Assembly (NCBI GenBank): GCA_030678995.1
Contig: JAUXTQ010000041.1
Coordinates: forward strand, 1 to 61,740
Length of the DNA stretch: 61,740 bases
From: Caulobacter sp.
Lineage (GTDB): Bacteria; Pseudomonadota; Alphaproteobacteria; Caulobacterales; Caulobacteraceae
Direction of reading: 5' to 3'
The position numbers and the translations under genes were made by a program. The notes beneath the pieces are model-generated. The model was not told where the DNA came from and searched no databases. It worked only from the letters and a program-made list of their open reading frames with translations. Of the stretch, positions 26,636 through 35,603 are shown one piece after another. Within the stretch, counting starts at the first letter, position 1. Every line of letters starts with the position of its first letter.

Positions 26636-28225
26636 CTAACCCCGCTCCCGCGTCCGCAGGAACTGCAGGTCCGGGTACCGTTCGGCCACGTAGTTGATCT
26701 CCCAGGCCGACTTGCCGAGGAAGATCGGCGAGGCGTCGATGTCCTCGGCCATGGCGGTGCGGTGGGTGGAGGCGAAGGTTTCGATCTGGGCCGCCGTGCC
26801 GTGCAGCCAGCGGGCTTCGGCGTAGGGCGCCGGCTCGAAGATCACGTCAAGCTGGTATTCGTTGAGCAGCCGGTCGGCCATCACCTCGAACTGCAGCTGG
26901 CCCACGGCGCCGACCACGAAGTCCGACCCGAGGATCGGCCGGAACAGCTGGGTCACCCCCTCCTCCGCCAGGCCCTCCAGGGCGCGCTTGAGGTGCTTGG
27001 CCTTGAGCGGATCCTTGACCCGCACCCGGCGCAGAATTTCGGGGGCGAAGTTGGGCAGGCCGGCGAAGCGCAGCGCTCCACTCTCCGACAGGCTGTCGCC
27101 GACCCGCAGCACCCCGTGGTTGGGAATGCCGATGACGTCGCCGGCATAGGCCTCCTCGGCGAGCTCCCGGTCGGAGGCGAAGAACATGATCGGCGCGTTG
27201 ACGCTCATCGACTTGCCGGTGTTCTGCGCCTTCAGCTTCATACCGCGCAGGAACCGGCCGCTGGTCAGTTTGAGGAAGGCGATCCGGTCGCGGTGGTTGG
27301 GGTCCATGTTCGCCTGGACCTTGAACACGAAGCCGGTCACCTCCGGATCTCCGGGGACGACGTGGGTCTCCTCGCCATTGCGGGTGGCCTTCACGGCCTT
27401 GGGCGGGGGGGCGTAGGCGGCCAGGGTCGCCAACAATTCCCTGACTCCGAAATGGCGCAAGGCCGAGCCGAAGATCACCGGCGTCATGTGGCCTTCGAGG
27501 AAGGCCTGCGGGTCGAATGGCTTGGATGCCTCCTGCACCAGCATGGCCCCCTCCTCCAGCTCGTCCCGCTCGTCGGGGTCCAGCAGGGGGTCGATGGCGT
27601 TGGATTTGAAGGGAACCGGGGCCGGATGGCCCTCTTCGCGGTTCTTGCTGAACGGGATCAGGGTCTGGTTGCGCAGATCCATCATCCCCTTGAACCGGCC
27701 GCCCGACCCGGCCGGCCAGTAGAGCGGCGCGGGGTCGAGGGCCAGTTTGCTGGCGATCTCGTCCAGCAGGGCGAAGGGGTCCTGCGCCTCGCGGTCCATC
27801 TTGTTGATGAAGGTGACGATCGGGATGTCGCGCAGGCGGCAGACCTCGAACAGCTTCAGCGTCTGCGGCTCGATGCCCTTGGCCGCGTCCAGCACCATGA
27901 CCGCGGCGTCGGCGGCGGTGAGGGTGCGGTAGGTGTCTTCCGAGAAGTCCTCGTGGCCCGGGGTGTCCAGCAGGTTGAACATCAGGCCGTCGTGGTCGAA
28001 CGTCATCACGCTGGCCGACACGGAGATGCCGCGCTCGCGCTCGATCTTCATCCAGTCCGACCGGGTGCGGCGGTTCTCGCCGCGCGCGCGCACGGCTCCG
28101 GCCGCCCGGATGGCCCCACCGGCCAGCAGCAGGTTCTCGGTCAGGGTCGTCTTGCCGGCGTCAGGATGGCTGATGATGGCGAAGGTGCGCCGGCGCGCGG
28201 CTTCAAGGGCGGTGGCGTTGGACAT
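26636..28225 (-). CDS. prfC: Peptide chain release factor 3
   Basis: RF3 is a GTPase that recycles RF1 and RF2 after peptide release. It has 529 aa, the usual length. The G1 loop is ISHPDAGKTTLTE, the switch region ERERGISVSASVMTF, G3 is DTPGHEDFSEDTYR, and G4 is FINKMDREAQDPF. Domain 2/3 signatures include FGSALRHFGVRELL and the C-terminal VVGAVGQLQFEVMADRL. It is a single transcription unit with its start at 28225. Confidence 0.95.
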   Translation of the reverse strand: MSNATALEAARRRTFAIISHPDAGKTTLTENLLLAGGAIRAAGAVRARGENRRTRSDWMKIERERGISVSASVMTFDHDGLMFNLLDTPGHEDFSEDTYRTLTAADAAVMVLDAAKGIEPQTLKLFEVCRLRDIPIVTFINKMDREAQDPFALLDEIASKLALDPAPLYWPAGSGGRFKGMMDLRNQTLIPFSKNREEGHPAPVPFKSNAIDPLLDPDERDELEEGAMLVQEASKPFDPQAFLEGHMTPVIFGSALRHFGVRELLATLAAYAPPPKAVKATRNGEETHVVPGDPEVTGFVFKVQANMDPNHRDRIAFLKLTSGRFLRGMKLKAQNTGKSMSVNAPIMFFASDRELAEEAYAGDVIGIPNHGVLRVGDSLSESGALRFAGLPNFAPEILRRVRVKDPLKAKHLKRALEGLAEEGVTQLFRPILGSDFVVGAVGQLQFEVMADRLLNEYQLDVIFEPAPYAEARWLHGTAAQIETFASTHRTAMAEDIDASPIFLGKSAWEINYVAERYPDLQFLRTRERG

Positions 28226-28322
28226 GGCGGCGGGGGTTAGCGGCCTTGCCGCCGTTTGTCACGGGGTGCTCACGAAACCATTTTAAAGTTGTAAATAGCC
28301 TCAGCGCTCTCGAAAGACGAAA

Positions 28323-28352
28323 CCCCGCGAGGGCCTTTCGGCTGTCGCGGGG
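28323..28352. terminator. Strong hairpin between prfC and the Abi-like gene
   Basis: CCCCGCGA (28323-28330) and TCGCGGGG (28345-28352) form a perfect 8-bp GC-rich stem. Read on the minus strand it is followed by TTTCGTCTTTCG, as in a terminator, but no minus-strand gene lies upstream of it. It sits 65 bp before the Abi-like start and might be an attenuator, a terminator of antisense transcription, or an insertion scar. Confidence 0.4.
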
Positions 28353-28417
28353 CTCTATCAGTCTGGCGCCGTTTGCAAGCAGTGACGGTCGCCAGCACAC
28401 ACAGCAAGCATAGACCC

Positions 28418-29071
28418 ATGACCGGCTCAATTCAACCAAGCCTAATAGACCAACTTCGGCCGGTGCTCTCGGACGAGCGTCTCGGCACCTATCTCACTGC
28501 CGCCGGATTCGATCTGGATAGAGCTCTGAAACTCTATGTCTGGAATGCGCAAGTCGGGGAGGCCTTCCACCTGCCCATTCAAGCCGTCGAAGTCGGCCTC
28601 AGAAACCGCATGACCGCGGCGTTCGCCACGGCGTTTGGCTCGGACTGGTGGAAGGACGAACGGTTCCTGAACTTGCTCGACGATGATCGCAACGCCGACA
28701 TCAGACAGGTGCGCCTCCGAATCCTGAATCGAAAACTGTCTCCCGTCACAGGGCAGATTGTCGCCGGCCTGTCGTTTGGGTTTTGGGTGGGAATGCTCCA
28801 CAAGCGCTACAACCCACCTCTATGGGGCGGTCACCTGCGTTCAGCATTCCCTTCGCTTCCGAAGGATCGCAATCGGGCAAGCTTGGCTGTCGCCGCGGGA
28901 CAGGTCGCGACGCTGCGAAACCGGATCTGGCACCATGAGCCGATCATCAAGCGCGACCTCTCAGCCGAATACGGCGCCGTAATGACCCTGTTGGAATGGA
29001 TAAGCCCGGAAAAGGCGGCGTGGGTCCGGCCCTATTGTCGCGTTCCGCAGCTTCTGAGACAAAAGCCCTAG
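28418..29071 (+). CDS. Abi-like protein (Abi_2 family candidate)
   Basis: A 217-aa protein resembling the abortive-infection Abi_2/AbiD/F group: LGTYLTAAGFDLDRALKLYVWNAQ, PIQAVEVGLRNRMTAAF, LSFGFWVGML, and near the C-terminus RNRIWHHEPIIKRDL. The R-N-R-I-x-H-H-E motif resembles the RNA-binding or nuclease motif of this family. The ATG at 28418 was chosen; no strong ribosome site is visible, and a TTG 45 nt upstream is possible. It stands alone and its GC content looks slightly lower than its neighbours, consistent with transfer. Confidence 0.7.
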   Translation: MTGSIQPSLIDQLRPVLSDERLGTYLTAAGFDLDRALKLYVWNAQVGEAFHLPIQAVEVGLRNRMTAAFATAFGSDWWKDERFLNLLDDDRNADIRQVRLRILNRKLSPVTGQIVAGLSFGFWVGMLHKRYNPPLWGGHLRSAFPSLPKDRNRASLAVAAGQVATLRNRIWHHEPIIKRDLSAEYGAVMTLLEWISPEKAAWVRPYCRVPQLLRQKP

Positions 29072-29097
29072 ACAGGACAGTTATCCGCTGCAGTTTG

Positions 29098-30573
29098 TCA
29101 CGCTGGCGCTGGCGCTGGCGAGGCCGCATCAACCCTCTTGAGCATGTCCCGCGCCTCACGGGCCGCGTCGCCACCGTGTGGAGAATTCGCCAGCGGCAGC
29201 AGCAGCGCCCTGGCCCTGGGCCACTCTCGCCGCAGGATCGAGGCGTAGGCCGCCGCCAGGGTGATGTCGTCGGCCTGGGGGGCCAGCTCGTTGGCGGCAA
29301 GCAGGGCTTCCATGTCGTTGTCGTTCGGATAGCCGGATTCCACCGTGCGGCTGCGGACGTACCCGTAGAGGGCCTTGTACGAGGCCGCGTCGAGTTTGTA
29401 GGCCCGGGCGAACAGCTTGCCAGCCTCGCGATGGAGGGCGGTGCGGCGGTCGGGAACGTCACGGGCGGCGGCCAGCCGGTTGTTCCCGAGCGCGATCAGC
29501 ACATCGACGTCGTTCGGGTTAACGGCCAGCAGGTCACGCAGGCTCTGCTCGGCCGCGGCCGGATCGCCGGATCGCGTCAGGGCGTTAGCCAGGAGCAGGA
29601 TCGCGGATCGGTCGCCTGGCCACTTCGCGACAACTTTTCGGATGTCGGCCATCAGCTCGTCACTCGGACGGGCCCCCTGGATCAACCGCAGGGACAGCAG
29701 CAGAGTGTCGTCGGCCGAGGGGGGCAGGACGGAAACCGCCACCGCTGGCGGCGGGCTCATCGGGTAGCGGCCGTAGGGCAGCCCGCCTTTGAGGTAGGAC
29801 CGCAGCGTCCGGTCGAGGTCGGGCAGCGGCATGCCAGCCGCCCTGACCATCGCCTCCGCGGAGTTCTCGCCGGAGCCGACCTCCTTCATGTAGGCCAGCA
29901 TGCGCGGATACCGCTGGGCGTCGCCCATGAAATAGTGGGTCAGCAACCAGGCCTGGGCGTAGAACAGCGCGGCCGAATCCCCGTCGCCCAGCTGGAAGGG
30001 CCGTTTGGTCAGCAGGTCATCGAGCGACACCCAGCCGAGATAGATAAGGTTGTTGGTCCGGCCTTCATCGAAACGGCCGACCTCGATGAACTTGCCATTG
30101 AATTGTGTGGCCCCGAAATACTCGGCATAGCCCTCGATCAGCCAGGCCGGGTAGGGATAGGGGAAGAACTGCAGCATGAAATGATGGGTGTATTCGTGGA
30201 AGAGGGTGCGGTCCTCCTTCCGTTGGCGGACTGCCACGGAGAACACGCCATCTTCGTCCGCCGAGTAGAACCCCGCGATCCCTTCGGCGCCGGGCCACAC
30301 CCGGCGCAAGCCGGTCGGGCCGTCCACAAGATAGATTTCCATCTTGCGCGGTGGAACGCCCTCTGCCGGAAGCCCGTGAAACTGGCGCAGGATGGTGTCG
30401 AACGCTTCGAGCTTGGTGATCTGGTCGCGCAGGGTGACTTCGCTGCCATCGCTGTAGACGATGAACCGCGGCGTCTCAGCCCGCAACCATTTGGCCTGGG
30501 CCGCCGTCGGCAGCATCAGCAGCAGGCCGAGCGCGGCCACGGCCGCCGCCAGCCAACGGGTCAAACCCGGCAT
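29098..30573 (-). CDS. Secreted zinc metallopeptidase-like protein with C-terminal TPR region
   Basis: A 491-aa protein. It has a signal peptide (residues about 1-28, LAAAVAALGLLLMLPTAAQA). The zinc motif TLFHEYTHHFMLQFF contains HEYTH (HExxH), followed by AWLIEGYAEYFGAT, where the Glu is the likely third ligand, as in gluzincin/MA-type peptidases (DUF1570-like). From residue about 290 on there are TPR-like helical repeats. The ATG at 30573 is preferred over an upstream TTG. The substrate is unknown. Confidence 0.78.
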   Translation of the reverse strand: MPGLTRWLAAAVAALGLLLMLPTAAQAKWLRAETPRFIVYSDGSEVTLRDQITKLEAFDTILRQFHGLPAEGVPPRKMEIYLVDGPTGLRRVWPGAEGIAGFYSADEDGVFSVAVRQRKEDRTLFHEYTHHFMLQFFPYPYPAWLIEGYAEYFGATQFNGKFIEVGRFDEGRTNNLIYLGWVSLDDLLTKRPFQLGDGDSAALFYAQAWLLTHYFMGDAQRYPRMLAYMKEVGSGENSAEAMVRAAGMPLPDLDRTLRSYLKGGLPYGRYPMSPPPAVAVSVLPPSADDTLLLSLRLIQGARPSDELMADIRKVVAKWPGDRSAILLLANALTRSGDPAAAEQSLRDLLAVNPNDVDVLIALGNNRLAAARDVPDRRTALHREAGKLFARAYKLDAASYKALYGYVRSRTVESGYPNDNDMEALLAANELAPQADDITLAAAYASILRREWPRARALLLPLANSPHGGDAAREARDMLKRVDAASPAPAPA

Positions 30574-30687
30574 CGCCTCGTCCCCCCAACGGCGTACGCG
30601 CCTCAACTCAAGGACGCGACGTTAGGCGAGCGGAGGGGCGGACGTAAAGGCGGCTCGCCTGCGGCGGATCGGTCTGTCGCGGGGACG

Positions 30688-31068
30688 TCAGGCGGCCAGG
30701 CGACGCCAGACCTGGCGATCGGCTTCCAGGGTGGTCAGGGACCCATACTGCTGCCGTTGGAACAGCGCGCCCATGACCTCAAAGCTCAGCTGGGCGTAGC
30801 GCGACTGGACCTGCTCCACCGGACAGCCGCGGGCCGGGGCGACGAACAGGGCGGCGTTGATCTCCGGCGCCTTGGCCACGATCAGGGCCGCCAGTCGCAA
30901 GGAGCGCTCGGGCGTGATGTGCGGCAGCAGCGGCTCCTCGGCGAACAGTTCCGCGCCCAGGCGGCTGACGAAAGCCAGGTCGAGCTTGGCGAAACGCCGG
31001 GCGGTCACGGGCGGGGCGAGATCGACAGCGTCGAGGCTGAGCACGACGTCGTTCATAAGGAAAAGCAT
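30688..31068 (-). CDS. Hypothetical protein, 126 aa
   Basis: A soluble protein without signal peptide or known motif (core LAFVSRLGAELFAEEPLLPH, then LSFEVMGALFQRQQYG). Two in-frame ATGs (31068 and 31056) are possible starts; neither has a clear Shine-Dalgarno site. The long frame with neighbour-like composition supports it as real, but no function can be given. Confidence 0.6.
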   Translation of the reverse strand: MLFLMNDVVLSLDAVDLAPPVTARRFAKLDLAFVSRLGAELFAEEPLLPHITPERSLRLAALIVAKAPEINAALFVAPARGCPVEQVQSRYAQLSFEVMGALFQRQQYGSLTTLEADRQVWRRLAA

Positions 31069-31173
31069 GACACAGCCGGGTCGGGAGGAGAGCGGTGCCC
31101 GTTATGAGCCGGGAGGCTTTCGGTCCGGTGTAGAAAGGCGGTTAACGGCCGTCGGAATTCACCTGCTTTTGAC

Positions 31174-31506
31174 TCAGCGCGTTTCCACCGACTCAACGAG
31201 GAAATGGCGGCCCTGGCCGTCGTCGATCTCGACGATCCACAGGTCGGGATCGATCCGCAGGGCGCGCTCGACATAGGCGTCCAGGTCGGCTTCCGCCTCG
31301 GAATTTACCGGCTGCATCCAGACTCGCTCGCCGTCGCCCCGGGTCGCCTCGCTGTAGAGCCGGGCCGCGCCGGCCCGCCGATCGACCACCTTGACCAGCA
31401 CCGCCCCGGCCCTGGGATCGCCCTTGCGCACCACCACTGGGAATGCCCCGCCCTGTTCGGCGCGGCGGATCAGGGCGCCGACCCAGATGTCTGTTGAGAG
31501 AAGCAA
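31174..31506 (-). CDS. DUF1491 family protein
   Basis: A 110-aa protein matching the DUF1491 pattern: LLSTDIWVGALIRRAEQGGAFPVVVRKGDPRAGAVLVKV at the start, GERVWMQPV in the middle, and YVERALRIDPDLWIVEIDD near the end. The family is alphaproteobacterial and its function is unknown. The start is a TTG at 31506, which gives the usual family N-terminus and length. Confidence 0.8.
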   Translation of the reverse strand: MLLSTDIWVGALIRRAEQGGAFPVVVRKGDPRAGAVLVKVVDRRAGAARLYSEATRGDGERVWMQPVNSEAEADLDAYVERALRIDPDLWIVEIDDGQGRHFLVESVETR

Positions 31507-31585
31507 AGCCGTTCCCGCTAACCGAACCGCAACCCGTGGTCCCTACGGTGCGCTCGTTCAGAAGCATACCGGAAAAGACAGACAG

Positions 31586-32503
31586 ATGACGAGCCCGCGC
31601 TCAGGCGCCGCGAGACTGTGCCGGGGACTGCTGCTGGGTGCAGCCATCGTCGCCACGCCCTGTGTCGCCGCGGCCGGCGCCGCCATGGACCTGTTCTACG
31701 AGCGGTCCGTGATGAGCGCCGCCGACGCGCGCTGCGGCCTGTTCGACCCGGGGGTCGCCACCGCGCTCGACGCGGCGCGGATCCAGGCCCGCGGCGCCGC
31801 CCTGCGGGCCGGCGCTACCGAGGACTCACTCAAGGCTGCCGAACAGCGGGCCCGCGCGCGGGCCGCCGCCGTCGACTGCCGGTCGACTGACGTGGCGACG
31901 GCTGCTGGGCGGGTGCGCACCGCCTTTGAAGGCTACTCCCGTCTCACGCGCCTGAACTATCCGGGCGACATGTCCGAATGGCGCGCCGATCGCACTATCT
32001 CGCGCCAGGGCCCCCTGTGGCGGCTGGCCCAGAGCGTCAGCTTCGGCTGGGACCGGATGATCATCGGCCTGGCCGGCAAGGAGGGCCAGGGCGTCCTGCT
32101 GGCCTCGGCCAGCTTCGCTGACGGCGCCTCGCCCTATGCCGTGCGGCTGGTGATGCGCGACCAGACCCGCACCGCGGGACCTTATCTCGACCGGCGCCAG
32201 GCCGGCGGCGACGGCCGCATCCCCCTGCCCAGCCGCATGCCGCCCCGGTCGGCCACCCGGGTCTTTTCCATTGAAGCCCGCAGCGCCGCGTCGGAGCGTC
32301 TGGCCCCGGCCGGCGCCAGGTCGGCGCTGCTGGTGCGGTTCCCGGCCGCGGCGGCGGAAGCCCTGGCGGCGCTGGATCCGCGGGAGGCGGTGATGGTCGA
32401 GTTCGTCTTCTCCGGCCGCGACGGCGACGCGGTCCGCCGCGCCTATGTCGAGGTCGGCGACTTCGCAGCCGGTCGCGCTTTCCTGAAGGCAGCGAGCCGC
32501 TAG
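31586..32503 (+). CDS. Hypothetical secreted protein, 305 aa
   Basis: The ATG at 31586 gives a signal peptide (CRGLLLGAAIVATPCVAAAGA). The mature part has two conserved-looking Cys regions (DARCGLFDPG and AAVDCRSTDV), an Ala/Arg-rich helix, and a beta-rich C-terminal half (FSFGW-like segments, SVSFGWDRMIIGLAGKEGQG). No family is recognised. It ends 4 nt into the convergent histidine kinase gene. Confidence 0.7.
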   Translation: MTSPRSGAARLCRGLLLGAAIVATPCVAAAGAAMDLFYERSVMSAADARCGLFDPGVATALDAARIQARGAALRAGATEDSLKAAEQRARARAAAVDCRSTDVATAAGRVRTAFEGYSRLTRLNYPGDMSEWRADRTISRQGPLWRLAQSVSFGWDRMIIGLAGKEGQGVLLASASFADGASPYAVRLVMRDQTRTAGPYLDRRQAGGDGRIPLPSRMPPRSATRVFSIEARSAASERLAPAGARSALLVRFPAAAAEALAALDPREAVMVEFVFSGRDGDAVRRAYVEVGDFAAGRAFLKAASR

Positions 32504-34203
32504 CGCTGCGGATTGAAGGCGATGACGTTGTCGCCGGTTGGCGGCGGCGCGCCCTTTTCGGGTCGCATCAGCACAGGCAGCCGGATCGTGACCGAGGTGC
32601 CCTCGCCCACCGTGCTTTCAATGATCATTTCGCCGCCGTGCAACTCGGCGAAGGAGCGGACCAGGGACAGGCCGAGTCCGGTGCCCATCTGCCGCCGCGT
32701 GGGATCGCCCGCCTGCTCGTAGGGCTTGCCCAGCCGCTCCAGGTCTTCCCGGGAAATGCCCACGCCGGAATCCGCCACGACCAGTTCCAGGACTCCATCG
32801 TAGCCCTGGGCCGTCACCGTCACCGCGCCGCCCTTGGGGGTGAACTTCAGAGCGTTGGAGACCAGGTTCAGGACGATCTGCTTGATCGCCCGCCGGTCGG
32901 CGTCAACCTCCAGCGCGTCCTGCGGGATCACCCCGCGCAGCCGCACCCCGACCCCGTCGGCCTGCACCCGCAGCAGCCGCAGGGCGGCGGAAACCGCCTC
33001 CCGCGCGTCAAACTGTTCCCGCGACAGCTGGTAGCGCTCGGCCTCGATCTTGGACATGTCGAGCACGTCGTTGATCAAGTCCAGCAGGTGGCCGCCGGAC
33101 TCGTGTATCAGGTCGCCGTACTCGCTGTACTTGTCCGGCAGGGGACCGAACATCCGCGCCCGCATGATGTCGGAGAAGCCCATGATGGCGTTCAGCGGCG
33201 TGCGCAGCTCGTGGGACATGTTGGCCAGGAAGCGGGACTTGCCGGCGGCCAGGCTCTCGGCGTCCTGCCGGGCCTGCTCCATGGCCGCCTGACGGTCACG
33301 TTCGGCGGTCGCGTCGCGCACCACCGCCAGCAGCAGGTTCTCTTCCACCCGGCGCAGGGTGACGGCGGTCCAGCGGTCGATGGCCCCGGCGGGGGTAAAT
33401 CCGACCTCGGCGGACCCCTCGGACCCGGCCCTGCGGAGGGCGTCCATAATCGCGGCCCGGTCCGCGCCGTTCATGGCGGCGGAGGGCAGGCCCAGACTGC
33501 CGATGATGTCGCGCGGCACGCCCGGCGGAGTGCGTCCAAACATCGCCCGCACCCGACCGTGCGGATAAAGGGAGAGAATGAGGTTGGGCTGCTCCTCGAG
33601 CACCGCCCGCAGCCGCTCGACCTCGTCATCGAGGCGAATTTCGCGCCGGTTCACCCGCCGCTCGACCATGATAAGTCCGGCGCCGAGGCCAAGGCCGGTC
33701 GTGGCCAGAGCCGTCAGCCCCATCCAGAATGCGACCATGCCGGTGGGCGGAGCGGGGGCCAGTCCGGCCAGCGCCGCCACCGCCGCTACGGCCGCGGCCA
33801 TCAGGGCGAGGGCCGCGCTCTCCGCCAGCCTCCGCCCGCCGCCCATGGCCGAAGCCGCGGCCACCGGCGCCAGGCACCAGGCGGCCAGGGGGCCGGCGAC
33901 GCCGCCGGCGAGGATGCAGGCCAGGCCGCCGCAAAAGGCCCACAGCACCAGCATCCAGCCTTGGGCCCGCCGCGACTGGTTCCGCCTGGTGGCCAGGGCG
34001 ATCGCCGCCGGCAGGCCGCCGGACAGCAGGGCCGGCGCCACAGGCCAGAGGGTTTGCGGATAGACGACCGCCAGGGCGACGTGGGCTGCCGCGACGATCG
34101 ACAGCCAGGCGATGAACCAGACGCGTTCGCCGCGCGGCAGAACCGCGTACGTCGCCGGAGCGACGTCACCCGTCGGGGCTTCGTCGGTCTCGCTCTCGCC
34201 CAC
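32500..34203 (-). CDS. divJ: DivJ-like membrane sensor histidine kinase
   Basis: A hybrid-free kinase of 567 aa from the GTG at 34203 (GAGGGG about 10 nt upstream); a GTG at 34281 would give 593 aa. The N-terminal part (residues about 25-190) is hydrophobic with about six membrane segments. A PAS-like region follows, then HisKA with phospho-His at residue about 331 (FLANMSHELRTPLNAIMGF) and HATPase_c with IKQIVLNLVSNALKF, VADSGVGIS and GTGLGLSLVRSF. Layout and the GFSDIMRARMFGPLPDKY segment fit C. crescentus DivJ, the stalked-pole kinase for DivK and PleD. Other PleC/DivJ/PdhS-family kinases share much of this, so orthology is an inference. Confidence 0.75.
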   Translation of the reverse strand: MGESETDEAPTGDVAPATYAVLPRGERVWFIAWLSIVAAAHVALAVVYPQTLWPVAPALLSGGLPAAIALATRRNQSRRAQGWMLVLWAFCGGLACILAGGVAGPLAAWCLAPVAAASAMGGGRRLAESAALALMAAAVAAVAALAGLAPAPPTGMVAFWMGLTALATTGLGLGAGLIMVERRVNRREIRLDDEVERLRAVLEEQPNLILSLYPHGRVRAMFGRTPPGVPRDIIGSLGLPSAAMNGADRAAIMDALRRAGSEGSAEVGFTPAGAIDRWTAVTLRRVEENLLLAVVRDATAERDRQAAMEQARQDAESLAAGKSRFLANMSHELRTPLNAIMGFSDIMRARMFGPLPDKYSEYGDLIHESGGHLLDLINDVLDMSKIEAERYQLSREQFDAREAVSAALRLLRVQADGVGVRLRGVIPQDALEVDADRRAIKQIVLNLVSNALKFTPKGGAVTVTAQGYDGVLELVVADSGVGISREDLERLGKPYEQAGDPTRRQMGTGLGLSLVRSFAELHGGEMIIESTVGEGTSVTIRLPVLMRPEKGAPPPTGDNVIAFNPQR

Positions 34204-34372
34204 TGGCTTGTCGTCCCCTCGCCCCGCTCCGGAGCCTTGTCTGAACCCTAGCGGTCCAGCGCACGCCGCTCCAGACCGCACAATCCCCGGGCGACGGGAA
34301 TTGGTGGACGTTCGGCGCCCAGCCTGTGGACAGAAACGGAATCGTAAGCGTGATGTCCCAGTATTGTCCGTG

Positions 34373-35149
34373 ATGACGAGGACGGCCCAGCAATCTGCTG
34401 CGCCCCTGCAGTCCGATCAATTGGGGCAAGTCGAACTGCCGGCGAAGCGCGACAAGGCGCTCGACGAGACGCGCCGTGCGTTTCTACGCATGGTTAGTCA
34501 CGAGTTACGCACCCCGCTTAACGCGATCATCGGCTTTTCAGAGATCATTGCCCGCGAACTCTATGGCCCTCTGGGCGCGCCCCAGTATCGCGAATACGCG
34601 GAACATGTCCGCCAGAGCGGCTACCGGTTGCTGAAACTGGTCAACCAGGTGCTGGAAATCGCGCGGCTGCAGGGCGGGGACATCGACCTGGACCTGGAGG
34701 CGCGGCCCCTGGTCCACCTGCTGGACGACGTGAGCGACAAGCTGCGCGAGGACCTGAAAGCCCGCGGAGTCACCCTGCGCATCGAGAACGAGGACGCCAT
34801 GCCCTCGGTGCTGGTCGATGAGAAGGGCGCCCGCAACCTGTTGTTCAACCTGATCCAGAACGGCGTCCTGCACGGCCGGGCCGGCGGCGTGGTCGACATC
34901 CGCGCCCGGCGGGAAGGCGACAGGGTCGAGATCGAGATCCAGGACGACGGCGACGGCGTCGATCCGGCAGAGCTGCCGCGCCTGCTGGCCCCTTTCGAGC
35001 AGGACGAAGCCGTCAGCCGCTCGGCCGACCGATCCGGTCTGGGCCTGCCGATCGCCCGTCTGCTGGCCGAAGCCATGGGCGGGGACCTGCGGCTTTCCTG
35101 CCGGCCCGGCGAGGGCCTTACCGCCCATGTGACCTTGCCCGCGGCCTGA
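34373..35149 (+). CDS. Soluble sensor histidine kinase
   Basis: A 258-aa kinase core without membrane segments or a recognisable sensor domain. The phospho-His is His43 (FLRMVSHELRTPLNAIIGFSEI). The N box is ARNLLFNLIQNGVLHG, G1 is IQDDGDGVDP, and G2 is RSGLGLPIARLLAEAMGG. It is divergent from the DivJ-like gene across a 169-bp region and could form a mixed pathway with it. No response regulator gene is adjacent. Confidence 0.88.
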   Translation: MTRTAQQSAAPLQSDQLGQVELPAKRDKALDETRRAFLRMVSHELRTPLNAIIGFSEIIARELYGPLGAPQYREYAEHVRQSGYRLLKLVNQVLEIARLQGGDIDLDLEARPLVHLLDDVSDKLREDLKARGVTLRIENEDAMPSVLVDEKGARNLLFNLIQNGVLHGRAGGVVDIRARREGDRVEIEIQDDGDGVDPAELPRLLAPFEQDEAVSRSADRSGLGLPIARLLAEAMGGDLRLSCRPGEGLTAHVTLPAA

Positions 35150-35171
35150 CGCGCCCTTAAGTGCCCGGCGC

Positions 35172-35603
35172 ATGACCTCCGCCATTGACGCCGCCCTGGA
35201 AGACCTCGTCTCGGAATTCGACCTGCTGGGCGACTGGGAGGAGCGCTATCGCTATGTCATCGAGCTGGGCCGCGACCTGGCGCCGCTGAGCGACGCGGAA
35301 CGGTCGGAGGCCAACAAGGTGCGCGGCTGCGCCAGCCAGGTCTGGCTGGTCACCGAGCCCCGGGCCGATGGTGCGGTTTGGTTTCGCGGCGATTCCGACG
35401 CCCACATCGTGCGCGGCCTGATCGCCATCCTGCTGCGACTTTATTCCGGCCGGAGCCCCGCGGAAATCCTCGCCTTCGACGCGCCGGCGGCCTTCACCCG
35501 GCTGGGCTTGAGCGGGGCCCTTTCCACCCAGCGGTCCAACGGCCTGGCCTCGATGGTCCAACGCATCCGCCGGGACGCGGAAGCGCTTCAGCCCAGACCG
35601 TAG
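35172..35603 (+). CDS. sufE: SufE family Fe-S cluster assembly protein
   Basis: SufE accepts sulfur from the cysteine desulfurase SufS for Fe-S cluster assembly. It has 143 aa. WEERYRYVIELGRDLAPL and the active-site Cys in VRGCASQVWLV (residue about 56) are diagnostic, and ALSTQRSNGLASMVQRIR is the conserved C-terminus. It lies 22 bp after the kinase gene. Its 3' end overlaps the convergent DUF6456 gene by 16 bp. Confidence 0.92.
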   Translation: MTSAIDAALEDLVSEFDLLGDWEERYRYVIELGRDLAPLSDAERSEANKVRGCASQVWLVTEPRADGAVWFRGDSDAHIVRGLIAILLRLYSGRSPAEILAFDAPAAFTRLGLSGALSTQRSNGLASMVQRIRRDAEALQPRP

